DNA of 64,000 nt from Gemmiger formicilis (GTDB lineage: Bacteria > Bacillota > Clostridia > Oscillospirales > Ruminococcaceae). Positions 50,495-59,520 of the stretch are shown one piece after another (position 1 is the stretch's first letter; each line of letters starts with the position of its first letter). The stretch covers positions 1-64,000 of the forward strand of contig NZ_WQOH01000015.1 of NCBI RefSeq assembly GCF_018784445.1. The letters run 5' to 3'. Both the position numbers and the translations under genes were made by a program. The notes beneath the pieces are model-generated. The model was given only the letters and a program-made list of their open reading frames with translations, did not search any database and had not been told where the DNA came from.

Positions 50495-51403
50495 TCACAT
50501 CGTCTTGAGCAGCTTATCAATATCCGCCTTTGTCGCCAGTCCCAGGCTGAACGCGGTGGCACTGCCGCAGGCGGTGCCGAGCTTGAGGGCTGCGGCGTAG
50601 TCACCGCCGCTCTGCTGATAACCGGCCACAAAACCGGCCACCATGCTGTCCCCCGCACCGACGCTGTTGACGACCTTGCCCTTCGGGCAGCCGATGCGGT
50701 GTACGTCGCCCTGCTCGTCCAGCAGCAGCGCACCGTCGCCCGCCATGCTGACCAGCACGTTGCGCGCACCCTTCGCCTGCATCATCCTGGCGGCGGTGAC
50801 GATCTCGTTATCGTTCGTCAGTTTGACGCCGGCGATCTCGCTCAGTTCGTGGTTGTTCGGCTTGATGAGGAACGGCTTATACCGCAGCACATTCACCAGC
50901 AAATCGCGGGTGGCGTCCACGACGGCACGGATGTCGCGGCCTTCCAACCGGGCCAAGATGCGCTCATAGGTCGTCTGCGCCAGGCTGGCCGGGATGCTGC
51001 CCGCCAGAATCAGGATATCGCCCTTTTGCAGGCGATCGAGCTTTTCTTCCAACGCCTGCATGGCGCTTTCAGGGATGTCGGGGCCTGCGCCGTTCAGCTC
51101 GGTCTCCTGCCCGGCCTTGATCTTGACGTTGATGCGGGTCATGCCGTGGTCGAGGTGGACGAAGTCGGTTTTCAGCCCCTGGGCGACCAGGCCGCGCTCC
51201 AGCCACGCACCGGTCTCCCCTGCCACAAAGCCGAGGGCCACGCTCTCGCACCCCAGCTGCGCCAGCACACCGGACACGTTGATGCCCTTGCCGCCCAGCA
51301 CGCAGTCTTCGCCCTTGGCGCGGTTCACGTCGCCGACGGCCAGCTCACGGTCCAGCCGCACCACGTAATCGATGGCCGGATTGAAGGTCACTGTGTAAAT
51401 CAT
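50495..51403 (-). CDS. fruK: 1-phosphofructokinase (302 aa)
   Basis: A PfkB-family kinase that phosphorylates fructose-1-phosphate to the 1,6-bisphosphate. It starts MIYTVTFNPAIDYVVRLD; GGKGINVSGVLAQLG is the substrate motif, and NSVGAGDSMVAGFVAG carries the catalytic Asp and anion hole. The ATG at 51403 overlaps the fruR stop (ATGA), proving operon coupling. Confidence 0.96.
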   Translation of the reverse strand: MIYTVTFNPAIDYVVRLDRELAVGDVNRAKGEDCVLGGKGINVSGVLAQLGCESVALGFVAGETGAWLERGLVAQGLKTDFVHLDHGMTRINVKIKAGQETELNGAGPDIPESAMQALEEKLDRLQKGDILILAGSIPASLAQTTYERILARLEGRDIRAVVDATRDLLVNVLRYKPFLIKPNNHELSEIAGVKLTNDNEIVTAARMMQAKGARNVLVSMAGDGALLLDEQGDVHRIGCPKGKVVNSVGAGDSMVAGFVAGYQQSGGDYAAALKLGTACGSATAFSLGLATKADIDKLLKTM

Positions 51404-52155
51404 AATTCCGTCTCCTTTACCAGTGTCAGCTGCTTGTATTTCGGTTCGGGGCAACGGTTCGTCAGAATCGCGCCGCCGTAAAGCTCGCTGATGACCGCCG
51501 GGTAGACCCGCCCGAACTTGGAGTCATCCACGAGGAACCAGGTTTCCCGCGCGCGGCGGGAGGCCATGGCCTTGACGGCGGCCTCCTCGGGGTCAGGGGT
51601 CGTGAAGCCTGCGCCCAGCGCCACGCCGTTGGCCCCCAGAAAGGCCTTCGTGAAGTTGAACTGCTGTAAACTCGTCAGTGCCGCCGCGCCGATGATGGCC
51701 TCGGTCTTGGGGCGCAGCAGACCGCCGGGTACGCAGACGTTGCAGCTTTTTTGCGCCAGCAGCCGCGCGTGGGCGATGCCGTTGGTGACGTAGTGGGCAT
51801 CCAGCGCGGGGCCGCTGAGGGCGCGGACCATAGCCAGCGTGGTGGAGCCTGCGTCGATGTAGACGAAATCCCCGGCGCGGACAAGGTCGGCTGCCGCCTG
51901 AGCGATGCTGCGCTTTTGGCCGACAGCCAGAGTTTCCTTTGCGGCCATCGTCGGCTCGTCAGCCAGGAATTGGCCGTCCGGCAGTGTTGCGCCGCCGTGG
52001 ACCTTGTTCAAGCGGCCCTGCCGGTCAAGTTCGGTCAGATCTCGGCGGATCGTGGACTCGCTGGCGTTCAGCGCCTCGCAAAGCTCCTGCACGGTGGCGG
52101 TGCGTTTCTCCGCCAGCAGGTTTAAAATCAAGGCAAAGCGTTCTTCGGCTAACAT
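51400..52155 (-). CDS. fruR: DeoR-family repressor of the fructose operon (251 aa)
   Basis: An N-terminal helix-turn-helix (ATVQELCEALNASESTIRRD, DLTELDRQGRLNKVHGGA) and a C-terminal sugar-phosphate sensor (YIDAGSTTLAMVRAL, KSCNVCVPGGLL). It probably senses fructose-1-phosphate or a related sugar phosphate, and represses its own operon from the repeats at 52250-52292. The ATG at 52155 follows AAAGGAGCAACACCCC. Confidence 0.93.
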   Translation of the reverse strand: MLAEERFALILNLLAEKRTATVQELCEALNASESTIRRDLTELDRQGRLNKVHGGATLPDGQFLADEPTMAAKETLAVGQKRSIAQAAADLVRAGDFVYIDAGSTTLAMVRALSGPALDAHYVTNGIAHARLLAQKSCNVCVPGGLLRPKTEAIIGAAALTSLQQFNFTKAFLGANGVALGAGFTTPDPEEAAVKAMASRRARETWFLVDDSKFGRVYPAVISELYGGAILTNRCPEPKYKQLTLVKETEL

Positions 52156-52231
52156 GGGGTGTTGCTCCTTTCCCGGTCATCATTTGACCGTTTTTGGCGA
52201 TTTATGATGTTTTATGATTGGCTGTATCTGT

Positions 52232-52292
52232 ATTATAGCAGACTCTCCGTCAAAATCAATCATTTTCAGTCATTTTTAATCACCAAAAATCA
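52232..52292 (-). promoter_or_regulatory. Fructose operon promoter with 10-bp-periodic operator
   Basis: On the plus strand TCA recurs at 52250, 52260, 52270, 52280 and 52290, exactly every 10 bp (TGA on the coding strand, mostly TGATT or TGACT). The array covers a -35 TTGATT (52254-52259) that is 16 bp from TATAAT (52232-52237). It is typical of DeoR-family operators with in-phase half-sites. Confidence 0.75.
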
Positions 52293-52322
52293 CGTGATAA
52301 TTTTGTGCAGGATGTACAAAAT

Positions 52323-52355
52323 AAAAAAGGCTTCCCCCAAGGGAGAAACCTTTTT
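52323..52355 (-). terminator. Terminator of the UvrA-like gene
   Basis: AAAAAGGCTTCCCCC and GGGAGAAACCTTTTT form a long stem with one bulge around 52323-52355, ten bases beyond the stop codon on the minus strand. Confidence 0.8.
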
Positions 52356-52365
52356 AAGTTGTATG

Positions 52366-54840
52366 TCAAATAAACTTCCCCGTCCTGCTCTCGGGGATTG
52401 CTTTAATCTCCGCAGGCGTCCCGGCCGCCACGACGCAACCGCCCTCTTCCCCGCCGCCGGGGCCCATATCAATGATATAATCTGCGCTGCGGATGACATC
52501 CAGGTCGTGCTCAATGACAATGACCGTCGCGCCGTTCTCAATCAGCGTGCGGAACACCCCCAGCAGGGTGCGCACGTCCAGCGGGTGCAGGCCGATGGTC
52601 GGCTCGTCAAAGACGAACACCGTGTCGTCCTGGGCCTTGCCCATCTCGCTGGCCAATTTCAGCCGCTGGGCCTCGCCGCCGGAAAGGCTCGGCGTTTCCT
52701 CGCCCAGGGTCAGGTAGCCAAGGCCCAAGTCTTGCAGCACTTTTAAACGCTGTGTCACCAATTTTAAGTCTGTGCAAGCCCTCAGCGCCGTGTTGATGTC
52801 CATATCCATCAGCTCGGGCAGTGTGTAGGCCCCGCCATGCTTATTCTCGTGGTGGACGGCGTCGGCCTCCGGCGCATAGCGGGAGCCGCGGCAGGCCGTG
52901 CAGGGGATCTCCACGTCGGGCAAAAACTGCACGTCCAGGCTGATGGTGCCTGTGCCGTCGCAGACCGGGCAGCGCAGCTTGCCCGTGTTGTAGGAGAAAT
53001 CGCCCGCCTTGTACCCCAGCCGCTTGGCGTCCGGCGTGCGGGCAAAGACCTTGCGCAGCTCGTCGTGGACATTGGCGTAGGTCGCCACGGTGGAGCGGAC
53101 GTTGATGCCGATAGGCGTTGCATCGATGAGCTTTACCTGCCCGATACCCACGGCCTGCACGTCTTTGACGTGGGCAGGCAGGGCCGCGCCGCTGGTTTTG
53201 GCCGCCAGCGCCGGGACAAGGCTTTCCAAAATCAACGTTGTCTTGCCCGACCCGGACACGCCGGTCACGACGGTCAGGCGGCCTTTCGGGATATCTACTT
53301 CCAGCGGCTTGACCGTGTGGATGGCGCCGGTGGAAAGGTGGATGCGCCCCTCGGCAAACAGTTCCTCGGCGGGGCGGTTTTGGGGCGTCACGCTCCCCTG
53401 CCCGCCCAAAAACGGCCCGATCTGTGACGCGGCGTTGGCAGTCAGCTCGGGCACGGTGCCCTGGGCAATGATACGCCCGCCGCCTGCACCGGCCTCGGGG
53501 CCCATCTCGATGATGTAGTCCGATTCTGTCAACACCTGGGTGTCGTGGTCGACAAGGACGACCGAGTTGCCGTCGGCAATCAGGTCGTGCATGACGCCGT
53601 TCAGGCCGACGATGTTCGAGGGGTGCAGCCCGATGGATGGCTCATCCAGCACGTACAGCACGCCGGTGGTGCGGTTGCGAACGGCGCGGGCCAGCTGCAT
53701 ACGCTGGCGTTCCCCGGTGGAGAGCGTCGCGGACGCGCGGTCCAGCGTCAGGTAGCCCAGCCCCAAATCCAGCAGCCGCTTCGCGCCGACGCGGAAGGAC
53801 TCGCAGATGCTCTCGGCCATGGGACGCATTTCAGGCGGCAGGCTGGCGGGTACGCCGTCCACCCAGTCGCACAGGGCCGTCAGCGTCATTTTGCAGGCCT
53901 CGTCCAGGCCGATGCCACGCAGTTTTGGCGCACGAGCGGCCTCCGACAGGCGCGAGCCGCCGCAGTCAGGGCAGGTGTCCACCCGCAGGAATTTCTCCAC
54001 CCGCTTCATGCCCTTCTCGTCCTTGACTTTGGCGAGGGCGTTCTCAACTGTGTAGACGGCGTTAAAGTAGGTAAAGTCCAGCTCGCCCGCCTCGGGGGTG
54101 TTTTTTGCCTTGTAGAAGATGTGCTTTTTCTCTGCCGGACCGTTAAAAACAATGTCTTTCTCTTTGTCTGTCAGTTCACGGAACGGTACGTCTGTGCGCA
54201 CCCCCATGGCGCGGCAGACATCGGTCATCAGGCTCCACATCAGGCTGTTCCACGGTGCGACGGCCCCCTCGTCGATGGTCAGGGAATCGTCAGGCACAAG
54301 GGTGGCCCGGTCCACGGTGCGCACCATGCCGGTGCCATCACAGGTGCGGCAAGCGCCCTGGCTGTTGAAGGCCAGTTCCTCTGCCGACGGCGCACGGACG
54401 CGCGCGCCGCACTCCGGGCAGTAAATCGGCTGCTCGGCGGCAACGTTCAGCGTCGGCGGGATGTAATGGCCGTTCGGGCAGCGGTGGCTCGCCAGGCGGG
54501 AGAACATCAGGCGCAGACTGTTCAAGAGTTCCGTTCCGGTGCCGAAGGTGCTGCGGATGCCGGGCACACCGGGCCGCTGGTGCAGCGCCAGCGCGGCAGG
54601 CACGTAGAGAACTGCATCGACCTGGGCCTTGGCGGCCTGGGTCATGCGGCGGCGGGTGTAGGTGGACAGGGCATCCAGGTAGCGTCGCGAACCCTCGGCG
54701 TAGAGCACGCCCAGTGCCAGCGACGACTTGCCCGACCCGGACACGCCCGCAATGCCGACGATTTTATTCAGCGGCACATCGACGTCGATGTTTTTTAAGT
54801 TATGCACCCGCGCCCCGCGGATTTGGATAGCGTTTATCAT
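52366..54840 (-). CDS. UvrA-like ABC ATPase, short form (824 aa)
   Basis: A tandem ABC ATPase of the excinuclease A superfamily. The first Walker A is GVSGSGKSSLALG and the second GVSGSGKTTLILES. Signatures are LSTGERQRMQLARAV and LSGGEAQRLKLASEM. Zinc ribbons are CPECGARVRAPSAEELAF...CRTCDGTG, CPDCGGS and CPVCDGTGTIS...CTACRGS. At 824 aa it is over 100 aa shorter than typical UvrA (about 940), as in UvrA2-type relatives. It could serve repair or drug tolerance. The ATG at 54840 is chosen over an upstream frame. Confidence 0.88.
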   Translation of the reverse strand: MINAIQIRGARVHNLKNIDVDVPLNKIVGIAGVSGSGKSSLALGVLYAEGSRRYLDALSTYTRRRMTQAAKAQVDAVLYVPAALALHQRPGVPGIRSTFGTGTELLNSLRLMFSRLASHRCPNGHYIPPTLNVAAEQPIYCPECGARVRAPSAEELAFNSQGACRTCDGTGMVRTVDRATLVPDDSLTIDEGAVAPWNSLMWSLMTDVCRAMGVRTDVPFRELTDKEKDIVFNGPAEKKHIFYKAKNTPEAGELDFTYFNAVYTVENALAKVKDEKGMKRVEKFLRVDTCPDCGGSRLSEAARAPKLRGIGLDEACKMTLTALCDWVDGVPASLPPEMRPMAESICESFRVGAKRLLDLGLGYLTLDRASATLSTGERQRMQLARAVRNRTTGVLYVLDEPSIGLHPSNIVGLNGVMHDLIADGNSVVLVDHDTQVLTESDYIIEMGPEAGAGGGRIIAQGTVPELTANAASQIGPFLGGQGSVTPQNRPAEELFAEGRIHLSTGAIHTVKPLEVDIPKGRLTVVTGVSGSGKTTLILESLVPALAAKTSGAALPAHVKDVQAVGIGQVKLIDATPIGINVRSTVATYANVHDELRKVFARTPDAKRLGYKAGDFSYNTGKLRCPVCDGTGTISLDVQFLPDVEIPCTACRGSRYAPEADAVHHENKHGGAYTLPELMDMDINTALRACTDLKLVTQRLKVLQDLGLGYLTLGEETPSLSGGEAQRLKLASEMGKAQDDTVFVFDEPTIGLHPLDVRTLLGVFRTLIENGATVIVIEHDLDVIRSADYIIDMGPGGGEEGGCVVAAGTPAEIKAIPESRTGKFI

Positions 54841-54861
54841 GGGATTCCTCGTTCTGCAAAT

Positions 54862-54910
54862 TGTAGGGGCGGCCATTGGCCGCCCGCGGGCGAGCAATGC
54901 TCGCCCTACA
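54862..54910. repeat. Palindromic intergenic repeat overlapping the end of azlD
   Basis: TGTAGGGGCGGCCATTGGCC, then CGCCCGCGGGCGAGC and GCTCGCCCTACA. It is a variant of the copies at 50373 and 63939, with two nested palindromes. The last bases supply the TAG stop codon of azlD. Confidence 0.7.
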
Positions 54911-55205
54911 CGAATAGTTCAATCACAAACACCAGTACACAGCAGATCACCGATACCGGGAACAACCCTGCGCCGCACCAGGCGGCGAGGATGCCTGCCA
55001 CCAGTGCCGCCGCGCCGGAAATGGGCGTCTGGGTCGCCTCGATGATGGCCGGGAAGGTCATGACCGCCAGCGTCACATAGGGCACGTAGTACAAGAACGA
55101 CTGGATGAATTGGTTTTTGATGGGCTTACGGATCAGCGTCAGCGGCAAAATGCGGATGGTGTAGGACACCGCGAACATGACCGCTATATAAATGTAGTTA
55201 TTCAT
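54906..55205 (-). CDS. azlD: AzlD-family membrane protein (99 aa)
   Basis: The small partner of AzlC in branched-chain amino acid export. Three or four membrane helices are predicted (FAVSYTIRILPLTLIRKPI, AALVAGILAAWCGAGLF, VSVICCVLVFVIELFV). It overlaps azlC by 8 bp. Its stop codon falls in an intergenic repeat, so the repeat has replaced or trimmed the natural end by a few residues at most. Confidence 0.9.
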   Translation of the reverse strand: MNNYIYIAVMFAVSYTIRILPLTLIRKPIKNQFIQSFLYYVPYVTLAVMTFPAIIEATQTPISGAAALVAGILAAWCGAGLFPVSVICCVLVFVIELFV

Positions 55206-55926
55206 GGTCTGCCTCCTGCTTGACCGGGAACAGCACCGCAGCTGCCGCCGAGATGGCCACCGTTAAAATAATGGTCCGCGTGCCGCCGGACAATGCCGAG
55301 ATGCCGAGCAGATACTCACAGGCGAAGCTCAGCACAAAGCTGATGACCACCAGCGCCGCCACAATGCGGTTTTTGCGGGCCGGCGGGATGATGATAGCCA
55401 AAAACATACCGTACAGCGCCACGCTCAGCGCACTGACAACCCGCAGCGGCAGCGCATTGCCCGCGATAATGCCCAGCGCCGTGCCGATGGCCCATGCGGG
55501 CGCGGCCAGCAGGATCGCGCCGTAGGTGTAGTAGGGGTTCAAGTACCCGGGCCGCGCGATGGTAATGCCGAACAGCTCGTCGGTCACATCATACCCGATG
55601 AGCAGCCGATGAAAAAACGGCGTCTCGGGCGAGAACCGCTGGGCCAGGGCGCAGCTCATCAAGAGATACCGCGCATTCGCGATCAGCGTAATGACCGCGA
55701 CCTCCCAATAGGTCGCCTTAGCGGCGATCAGGGTGAACGCCGCATACTCCCCCGCCGAGGCATTGTTGAGCAAGCTCGCCCAGAAGCCCTGCACCGGGGT
55801 CAGCCCCGCATTGCGTGCCGCAATGCCCAGCGAGAACGACACCGCAAAGTACCCCAGCGCAATCGGGAAGCCGTCGCGCATGCCCTCGTACAGCACACGG
55901 CGGCTGAATTTTGTAGAAGATTCCAT
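55198..55926 (-). CDS. azlC: AzlC-family branched-chain amino acid exporter (242 aa)
   Basis: The large subunit. FPIALGYFAVSFSLGIAARN near the N-terminus and FWASLLNNASAGEYAAFTL are family hallmarks; about eight membrane segments follow. The ATG at 55926 is preceded by GGAAG. It forms an operon with azlD and is divergent from the traX-like gene. Confidence 0.93.
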   Translation of the reverse strand: MESSTKFSRRVLYEGMRDGFPIALGYFAVSFSLGIAARNAGLTPVQGFWASLLNNASAGEYAAFTLIAAKATYWEVAVITLIANARYLLMSCALAQRFSPETPFFHRLLIGYDVTDELFGITIARPGYLNPYYTYGAILLAAPAWAIGTALGIIAGNALPLRVVSALSVALYGMFLAIIIPPARKNRIVAALVVISFVLSFACEYLLGISALSGGTRTIILTVAISAAAAVLFPVKQEADHE

Positions 55927-56032
55927 ATTCCTGTAACTTCCTTTCACCGCGTTTTATTATAACGCAGATGCGCAGGAAAAGAAAGAGGGCGGGCCGGATG
56001 TCCGCCGCAGAATTTTTATGAGCTTTGCAATA

Positions 56033-56061
56033 TTGCCCCCAGGGTATATCGTAAGTATAAT
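56033..56061 (+). promoter_or_regulatory. Promoter of the TraX-like gene
   Basis: TTGCCC (56033-56038) and TATAAT (56056-56061), 17 bp apart, lie 32 bp before the ATG. Confidence 0.75.
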
Positions 56062-56093
56062 AGATGTGATACTTGAAAAAAGGAGTTCTCCCC

Positions 56094-56789
56094 ATGTCCC
56101 GCGATGCCATCAAATATATTGCCATGCTCACCATGCTTATCAACCACATTGCCAATGTGTTTCTGCCCGCCGGGATGTGGTATACCAATTTGTGCCTTTA
56201 CATTGGCTATTTTACCGCCGTGACAATGTGCTATTTCCTCGTCGAGGGGTACGGTTACACCCGCTCCAAACGCAAATACGCCGGGCGGCTGCTGGGGTTT
56301 GCTGTACTGGCACAGCTGCCCTACCAGCTGGCTTTCCCGGAAAATGGCATTGCGGGCTTTGTGCAGTTCAATATGCTGTTCACCCTGCTGCTCTGCTTTC
56401 TGGTGCTGCTGGCGCAGGAAAGAATCCACGACCGCGTGCTGCGCGGGGCGACCATTGTGTTGTTGATCTGCGCGTCGCTCTTCTGCGATTGGGCACTGCT
56501 GGCCCCGGTGTTCACACTGCTGTTTATTTGGGCGCGGGATTCCCGCCCGCGCAAGCAGCTTGCCTTTGCCGCGGCGGCAGTGCTCTATGGCGGCATGGCA
56601 GGCCTTGGCAGCGGCTCGCTGGCGGAAACCGTCGGCTGCGCGGTGCCCATCCTCACTGCCGGGTTTGTCATCCTCTACCTTTACAATGGGCAGCGTGCCC
56701 GGCGGGGGCGCAGCTTTTCCAAGTGGTTCTTCTATACGTTTTACCCGGCACACCTGCTGGTGCTGGGGCTGATCCGCATCCTTGCGTGA
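56094..56789 (+). CDS. TraX-family membrane acetyltransferase-like protein (231 aa)
   Basis: MSRDAIKYIAMLTMLINHIA at the start contains the conserved His of the TraX family; about seven membrane helices follow, and the end reads FSKWFFYTFYPAHLLVLGLI. TraX of the F plasmid acetylates pilin, but chromosomal relatives in Firmicutes have unknown substrates. AAAGGAG precedes the ATG at 56094. It is a stand-alone gene with its own promoter and terminator. Confidence 0.9.
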   Translation: MSRDAIKYIAMLTMLINHIANVFLPAGMWYTNLCLYIGYFTAVTMCYFLVEGYGYTRSKRKYAGRLLGFAVLAQLPYQLAFPENGIAGFVQFNMLFTLLLCFLVLLAQERIHDRVLRGATIVLLICASLFCDWALLAPVFTLLFIWARDSRPRKQLAFAAAAVLYGGMAGLGSGSLAETVGCAVPILTAGFVILYLYNGQRARRGRSFSKWFFYTFYPAHLLVLGLIRILA

Positions 56790-56794
56790 ATTTT

Positions 56795-56824
56795 GCCGTA
56801 TGCTTTGCCGCATACGGCTTTTTT
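56795..56824 (+). terminator. Terminator of the TraX-like gene
   Basis: GCCGTATGC and GCATACGGC form a perfect 9-bp stem followed by TTTTTT. Confidence 0.9.
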
Positions 56825-56855
56825 GTTCGGTTTTGTTCAGATTTTCAGGCCCTGC

Positions 56856-56884
56856 TTGCAACTTGCCCGCCAAACAACTATAAT
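56856..56884 (+). promoter_or_regulatory. Promoter of the hybrid sensor kinase gene
   Basis: TTGCAA (56856-56861) and TATAAT (56879-56884), 17 bp apart, 47 bp before the ATG. Confidence 0.75.
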
Positions 56885-56931
56885 GGATATGTATAACTTT
56901 GCATAAAAATCCCCCACAGGGAGTTGAAGAT

Positions 56932-58980
56932 ATGAAAAAGAGAAACGACCAGAGTGTCATTGTAAAACGGGCAGTTCTCGTCTTTATCCTCATGTTTCTT
57001 GTGTTGCTGGCGGCGTTGGCATTTTTCACCCGCAGCATCGTCATACGCGAACAGCTCAAGGCGTCCTACACGGCGGAGGCCACCGTCGCCAATGTGGAGG
57101 CCCAGCTCAACCGCTACCTGGCGGAGTCCGAGCTGCTGAAAAACATCGTTGAGTCCGGGTATGAAATCAGTGACAGCGATTTTGCCGCACTGTCCAAGCT
57201 TATGTACAACGAGGACGGCATTATCAAGGCCGTAGAGCTGGCCCCGAACGGCGTCGTGCGCAGCGTTTACCCGCAGGCGAACAACGCCGACGTCCTGGGG
57301 CTGAATATGCTCCGGCACCCCGAGCGCAAAGTTGAAGCCAACCTTGCCAAGGAGAGCGGCCAGTACACGATTGCCGGGCCGTTTCAGCTGGTGCAGGGCG
57401 GCACCGGCGCACTGCTGTTCGATCCTATCTACACCACCGGCGCGGACGGCAGCCAAAAATACTGGGGCTTCTCCGTCCTGGTGCTGGACTGGGAGAGCTT
57501 TCTCGATGAAATCCAAATCAACAAATTACAGGATGCCTCCTACGAGTACCTGATTTGGAAGGAGGGCCACAACGGTGAGCGGATCGTCATTGCCCAGGGC
57601 GACCGCCCCGTGGGACCGAACACACTGGAAGTTGCCTGCGCCGTGCCCAACGATACCTGGTATTTTGAGATACGCCCGGCCACGGGCTGGATCACCCCGA
57701 CCCAGGAAACCTTTAACGTGCTTTTGCTGCTGGTGCTGCCCGCGCTGGCCACAGCCGGCTACTGGCAGTTTGAACTGCGCCGCTACAAGGACGCCGTCCA
57801 CGCCGCCGAGCTGGAAAAGGCCGCACGGGAGGCACAGGCCGCCAACGTTGCCAAAACGCGGTTCCTTTTTAATATGAGCCATGACATCCGCACCCCGATG
57901 AATGCCATCATTGGCTATGCAGGGCTACTGGCAGCCCACCTGGACGAGCGGGATCGTGCGCTGGATTATCTGGGAAAAATACGTTCGTCCAGCGATTTCC
58001 TGCTCTCCCTCATTAACTATGTGCTGGAAATGGCCCGCATTGAGAGCGGCAAGGCTGCCTTGAAGCTTGAGCCGTCTGACATCAACGAGCTTGCCGCCTC
58101 GCTGAAAGCCGTGTTTGACCCACTGGCCGACGAAAAGCACATCACCACCACCTGCACCATCGATATCCAACACCCCTATGTGCGCAGCGACAAAACGAAG
58201 GTACGCGAAATTTTCTTAAATATCATCAGCAACGCCATCAAGTACACACCCGAGGGCGGCCGCGTCGATTTCACCATGACCGAACTGCCCGGCGAAACGC
58301 CCGGCACCGTGCGTTACAAGGCTGTCGTGCAGGATGACGGCATCGGTATGAGTGCGGAATATCTCCCCCACCTGTTTGAGGAGTTTTCTCGTGAGCACAC
58401 CAGCACCGAGAGCCGCGTCATCGGCACCGGCCTGGGCCTGCCCATCGTCAAGTCGCTCGTCCAGCTCATGGGCGGTACCATCGATGTCGAGAGCACTGTT
58501 GGTAAGGGTTCGACCTTCACGGTCGTTATCCCCTTCCCTGTCATCAGCAAAGAAGAGCTGACCCAGCAGCGCGAGCAGCCCGCCGACCCCGCCGCTGGGC
58601 TGGCAGGAAAGCACCTGCTGCTGGCCGAGGACAACGACCTGAACGCCGAGATCGCGCTGACGATCCTGCAGGAGAACGGCATGATCGTTAACCGCGCTGA
58701 GGACGGCATCCGCTGCCTGGAGCTTTTGGGTGCAAAACCCGCCGGGTACTACGACGCCGTGCTCATGGATATCCAGATGCCCCGCATGGACGGCTACCAG
58801 GCAGCGCAGGCCATCCGCACTTTGCCTGATGCCCGGTCCACCGTGCCCATTATCGCCATGACGGCCAACGCCTTTGAAGAAGATAAGCAACGCGCGTTTG
58901 ACGCCGGCATGAATGACCACATCTCCAAACCCATCAGCGTGAACGCCCTGCTGGCCGCACTGCGGAAAAACCTGAAATAA
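56932..58980 (+). CDS. Hybrid sensor histidine kinase with receiver (682 aa)
   Basis: Membrane helices at about 14-38 and 270-290 enclose an extracellular sensor of about 230 aa, CHASE-like by layout. HisKA has the His in [19 protein letters not shown], HATPase_c has VVQDDGIGM and GTGLGLPIV, and a C-terminal receiver has [13 protein letters not shown], Asp in [14 protein letters not shown], and Lys in [11 protein letters not shown]. No separate regulator is adjacent; phosphotransfer may go to a distant partner. Confidence 0.93.
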   Translation: MKKRNDQSVIVKRAVLVFILMFLVLLAALAFFTRSIVIREQLKASYTAEATVANVEAQLNRYLAESELLKNIVESGYEISDSDFAALSKLMYNEDGIIKAVELAPNGVVRSVYPQANNADVLGLNMLRHPERKVEANLAKESGQYTIAGPFQLVQGGTGALLFDPIYTTGADGSQKYWGFSVLVLDWESFLDEIQINKLQDASYEYLIWKEGHNGERIVIAQGDRPVGPNTLEVACAVPNDTWYFEIRPATGWITPTQETFNVLLLLVLPALATAGYWQFELRRYKDAVHAAELEKAAREAQAANVAKTRFLFNMSHDIRTPMNAIIGYAGLLAAHLDERDRALDYLGKIRSSSDFLLSLINYVLEMARIESGKAALKLEPSDINELAASLKAVFDPLADEKHITTTCTIDIQHPYVRSDKTKVREIFLNIISNAIKYTPEGGRVDFTMTELPGETPGTVRYKAVVQDDGIGMSAEYLPHLFEEFSREHTSTESRVIGTGLGLPIVKSLVQLMGGTIDVESTVGKGSTFTVVIPFPVISKEELTQQREQPADPAAGLAGKHLLLAEDNDLNAEIALTILQENGMIVNRAEDGIRCLELLGAKPAGYYDAVLMDIQMPRMDGYQAAQAIRTLPDARSTVPIIAMTANAFEEDKQRAFDAGMNDHISKPISVNALLAALRKNLK

Positions 58981-59098
58981 CTTGCAGAGAGGAAATTTTC
59001 CCCCGGGAAAAACATTTTTTGCCAACCAAAAGCCCATCACCTTTGCCGAGTACCTGAAATATGAATACGACAGGGCTGCTTTTTTGTTGGGCCAGGGC

Positions 59099-59128
59099 TT
59101 GACGCCCGCGCCGCTTGTGTATTATAAT
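59099..59128 (+). promoter_or_regulatory. Promoter of tRNA-Pro
   Basis: TTGACG (59099-59104) and TATAAT (59123-59128), 18 bp apart, about 17 bp before the tRNA. Confidence 0.75.
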
Positions 59129-59144
59129 AAGTAAGTTATAAGAA

Positions 59145-59217
59145 CGAGGTGTTGCGCAGTTGGTAGCGCGCGTGGTTTGGGACCACGAGGCCGCAGGTTC
59201 GAGTCCTGTCACCTCGA
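59145..59217 (+). tRNA. tRNA-Pro (anticodon TGG)
   Basis: The acceptor stem is CGAGGTG/CACCTCG with A73. The anticodon stem-loop is CGTGGTTTGGGACCACG with anticodon TGG; the T-arm is GCAGG TTCGAGT CCTGT. CCA is not encoded. Confidence 0.96.
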
Positions 59218-59226
59218 TACCAGAAA

Positions 59227-59262
59227 ACCACCTGGAAACGTTTGTTTCCGGGTGGTCTTTTT
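59227..59262 (+). terminator. Terminator of tRNA-Pro
   Basis: ACCACCtGGAAAC pairs with GTTTCCgGGTGGT, followed by CTTTTT. Confidence 0.9.
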
Positions 59263-59417
59263 GTATTATACCGCATTTTTTACCGCGCTGCATACAGATA
59301 CGCGCCTTTGCTGTCCAGCTATTCAAGTATATGTTCTTCTACGCTGCCGCAATGCTGCCACGCTGCAAAGCCTGTGTCCCTGTATACGTGGTGCTGCATA
59401 ACCTCATCATGGAAGCG

Positions 59418-59453
59418 ATACCCTGCCGAGTTGCCCCCGGCAGGGTATTTTTC
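59418..59453 (+). terminator. Second terminator after tRNA-Pro, before the ClC gene
   Basis: ATACCCTGCCG (59418-59428) and CGGCAGGGTAT (59438-59448) form a perfect 11-bp stem with TTTTT. It closes a 155-bp stretch (59263-59417) that has no clear gene. Confidence 0.85.
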
Positions 59454-59455
59454 TG

Positions 59456-59484
59456 TTGTCTTTTCCCCGCAAAAACGCTATAAT
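59456..59484 (+). promoter_or_regulatory. Promoter of the ClC gene
   Basis: TTGTCT (59456-59461) and TATAAT (59479-59484), 17 bp apart, 36 bp before the ATG at 59521; GGGAGGGAA is the ribosome site. Confidence 0.75.
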
Positions 59485-59520
59485 AATCTCAAATTTCGGA
59501 ATATTCGGGAGGGAATCTTT

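Noticed and set aside
48504-50600. 698-codon open frame antisense to fruA
   Set aside because: It is His/Arg/Gln-rich, crosses the fruA start and the intergenic repeat, and is explained by the GC-rich third positions of fruA.
53545-54798. 417-codon open frame antisense to the UvrA-like gene
   Set aside because: Shadow of a GC-rich gene; no motifs or ribosome site.
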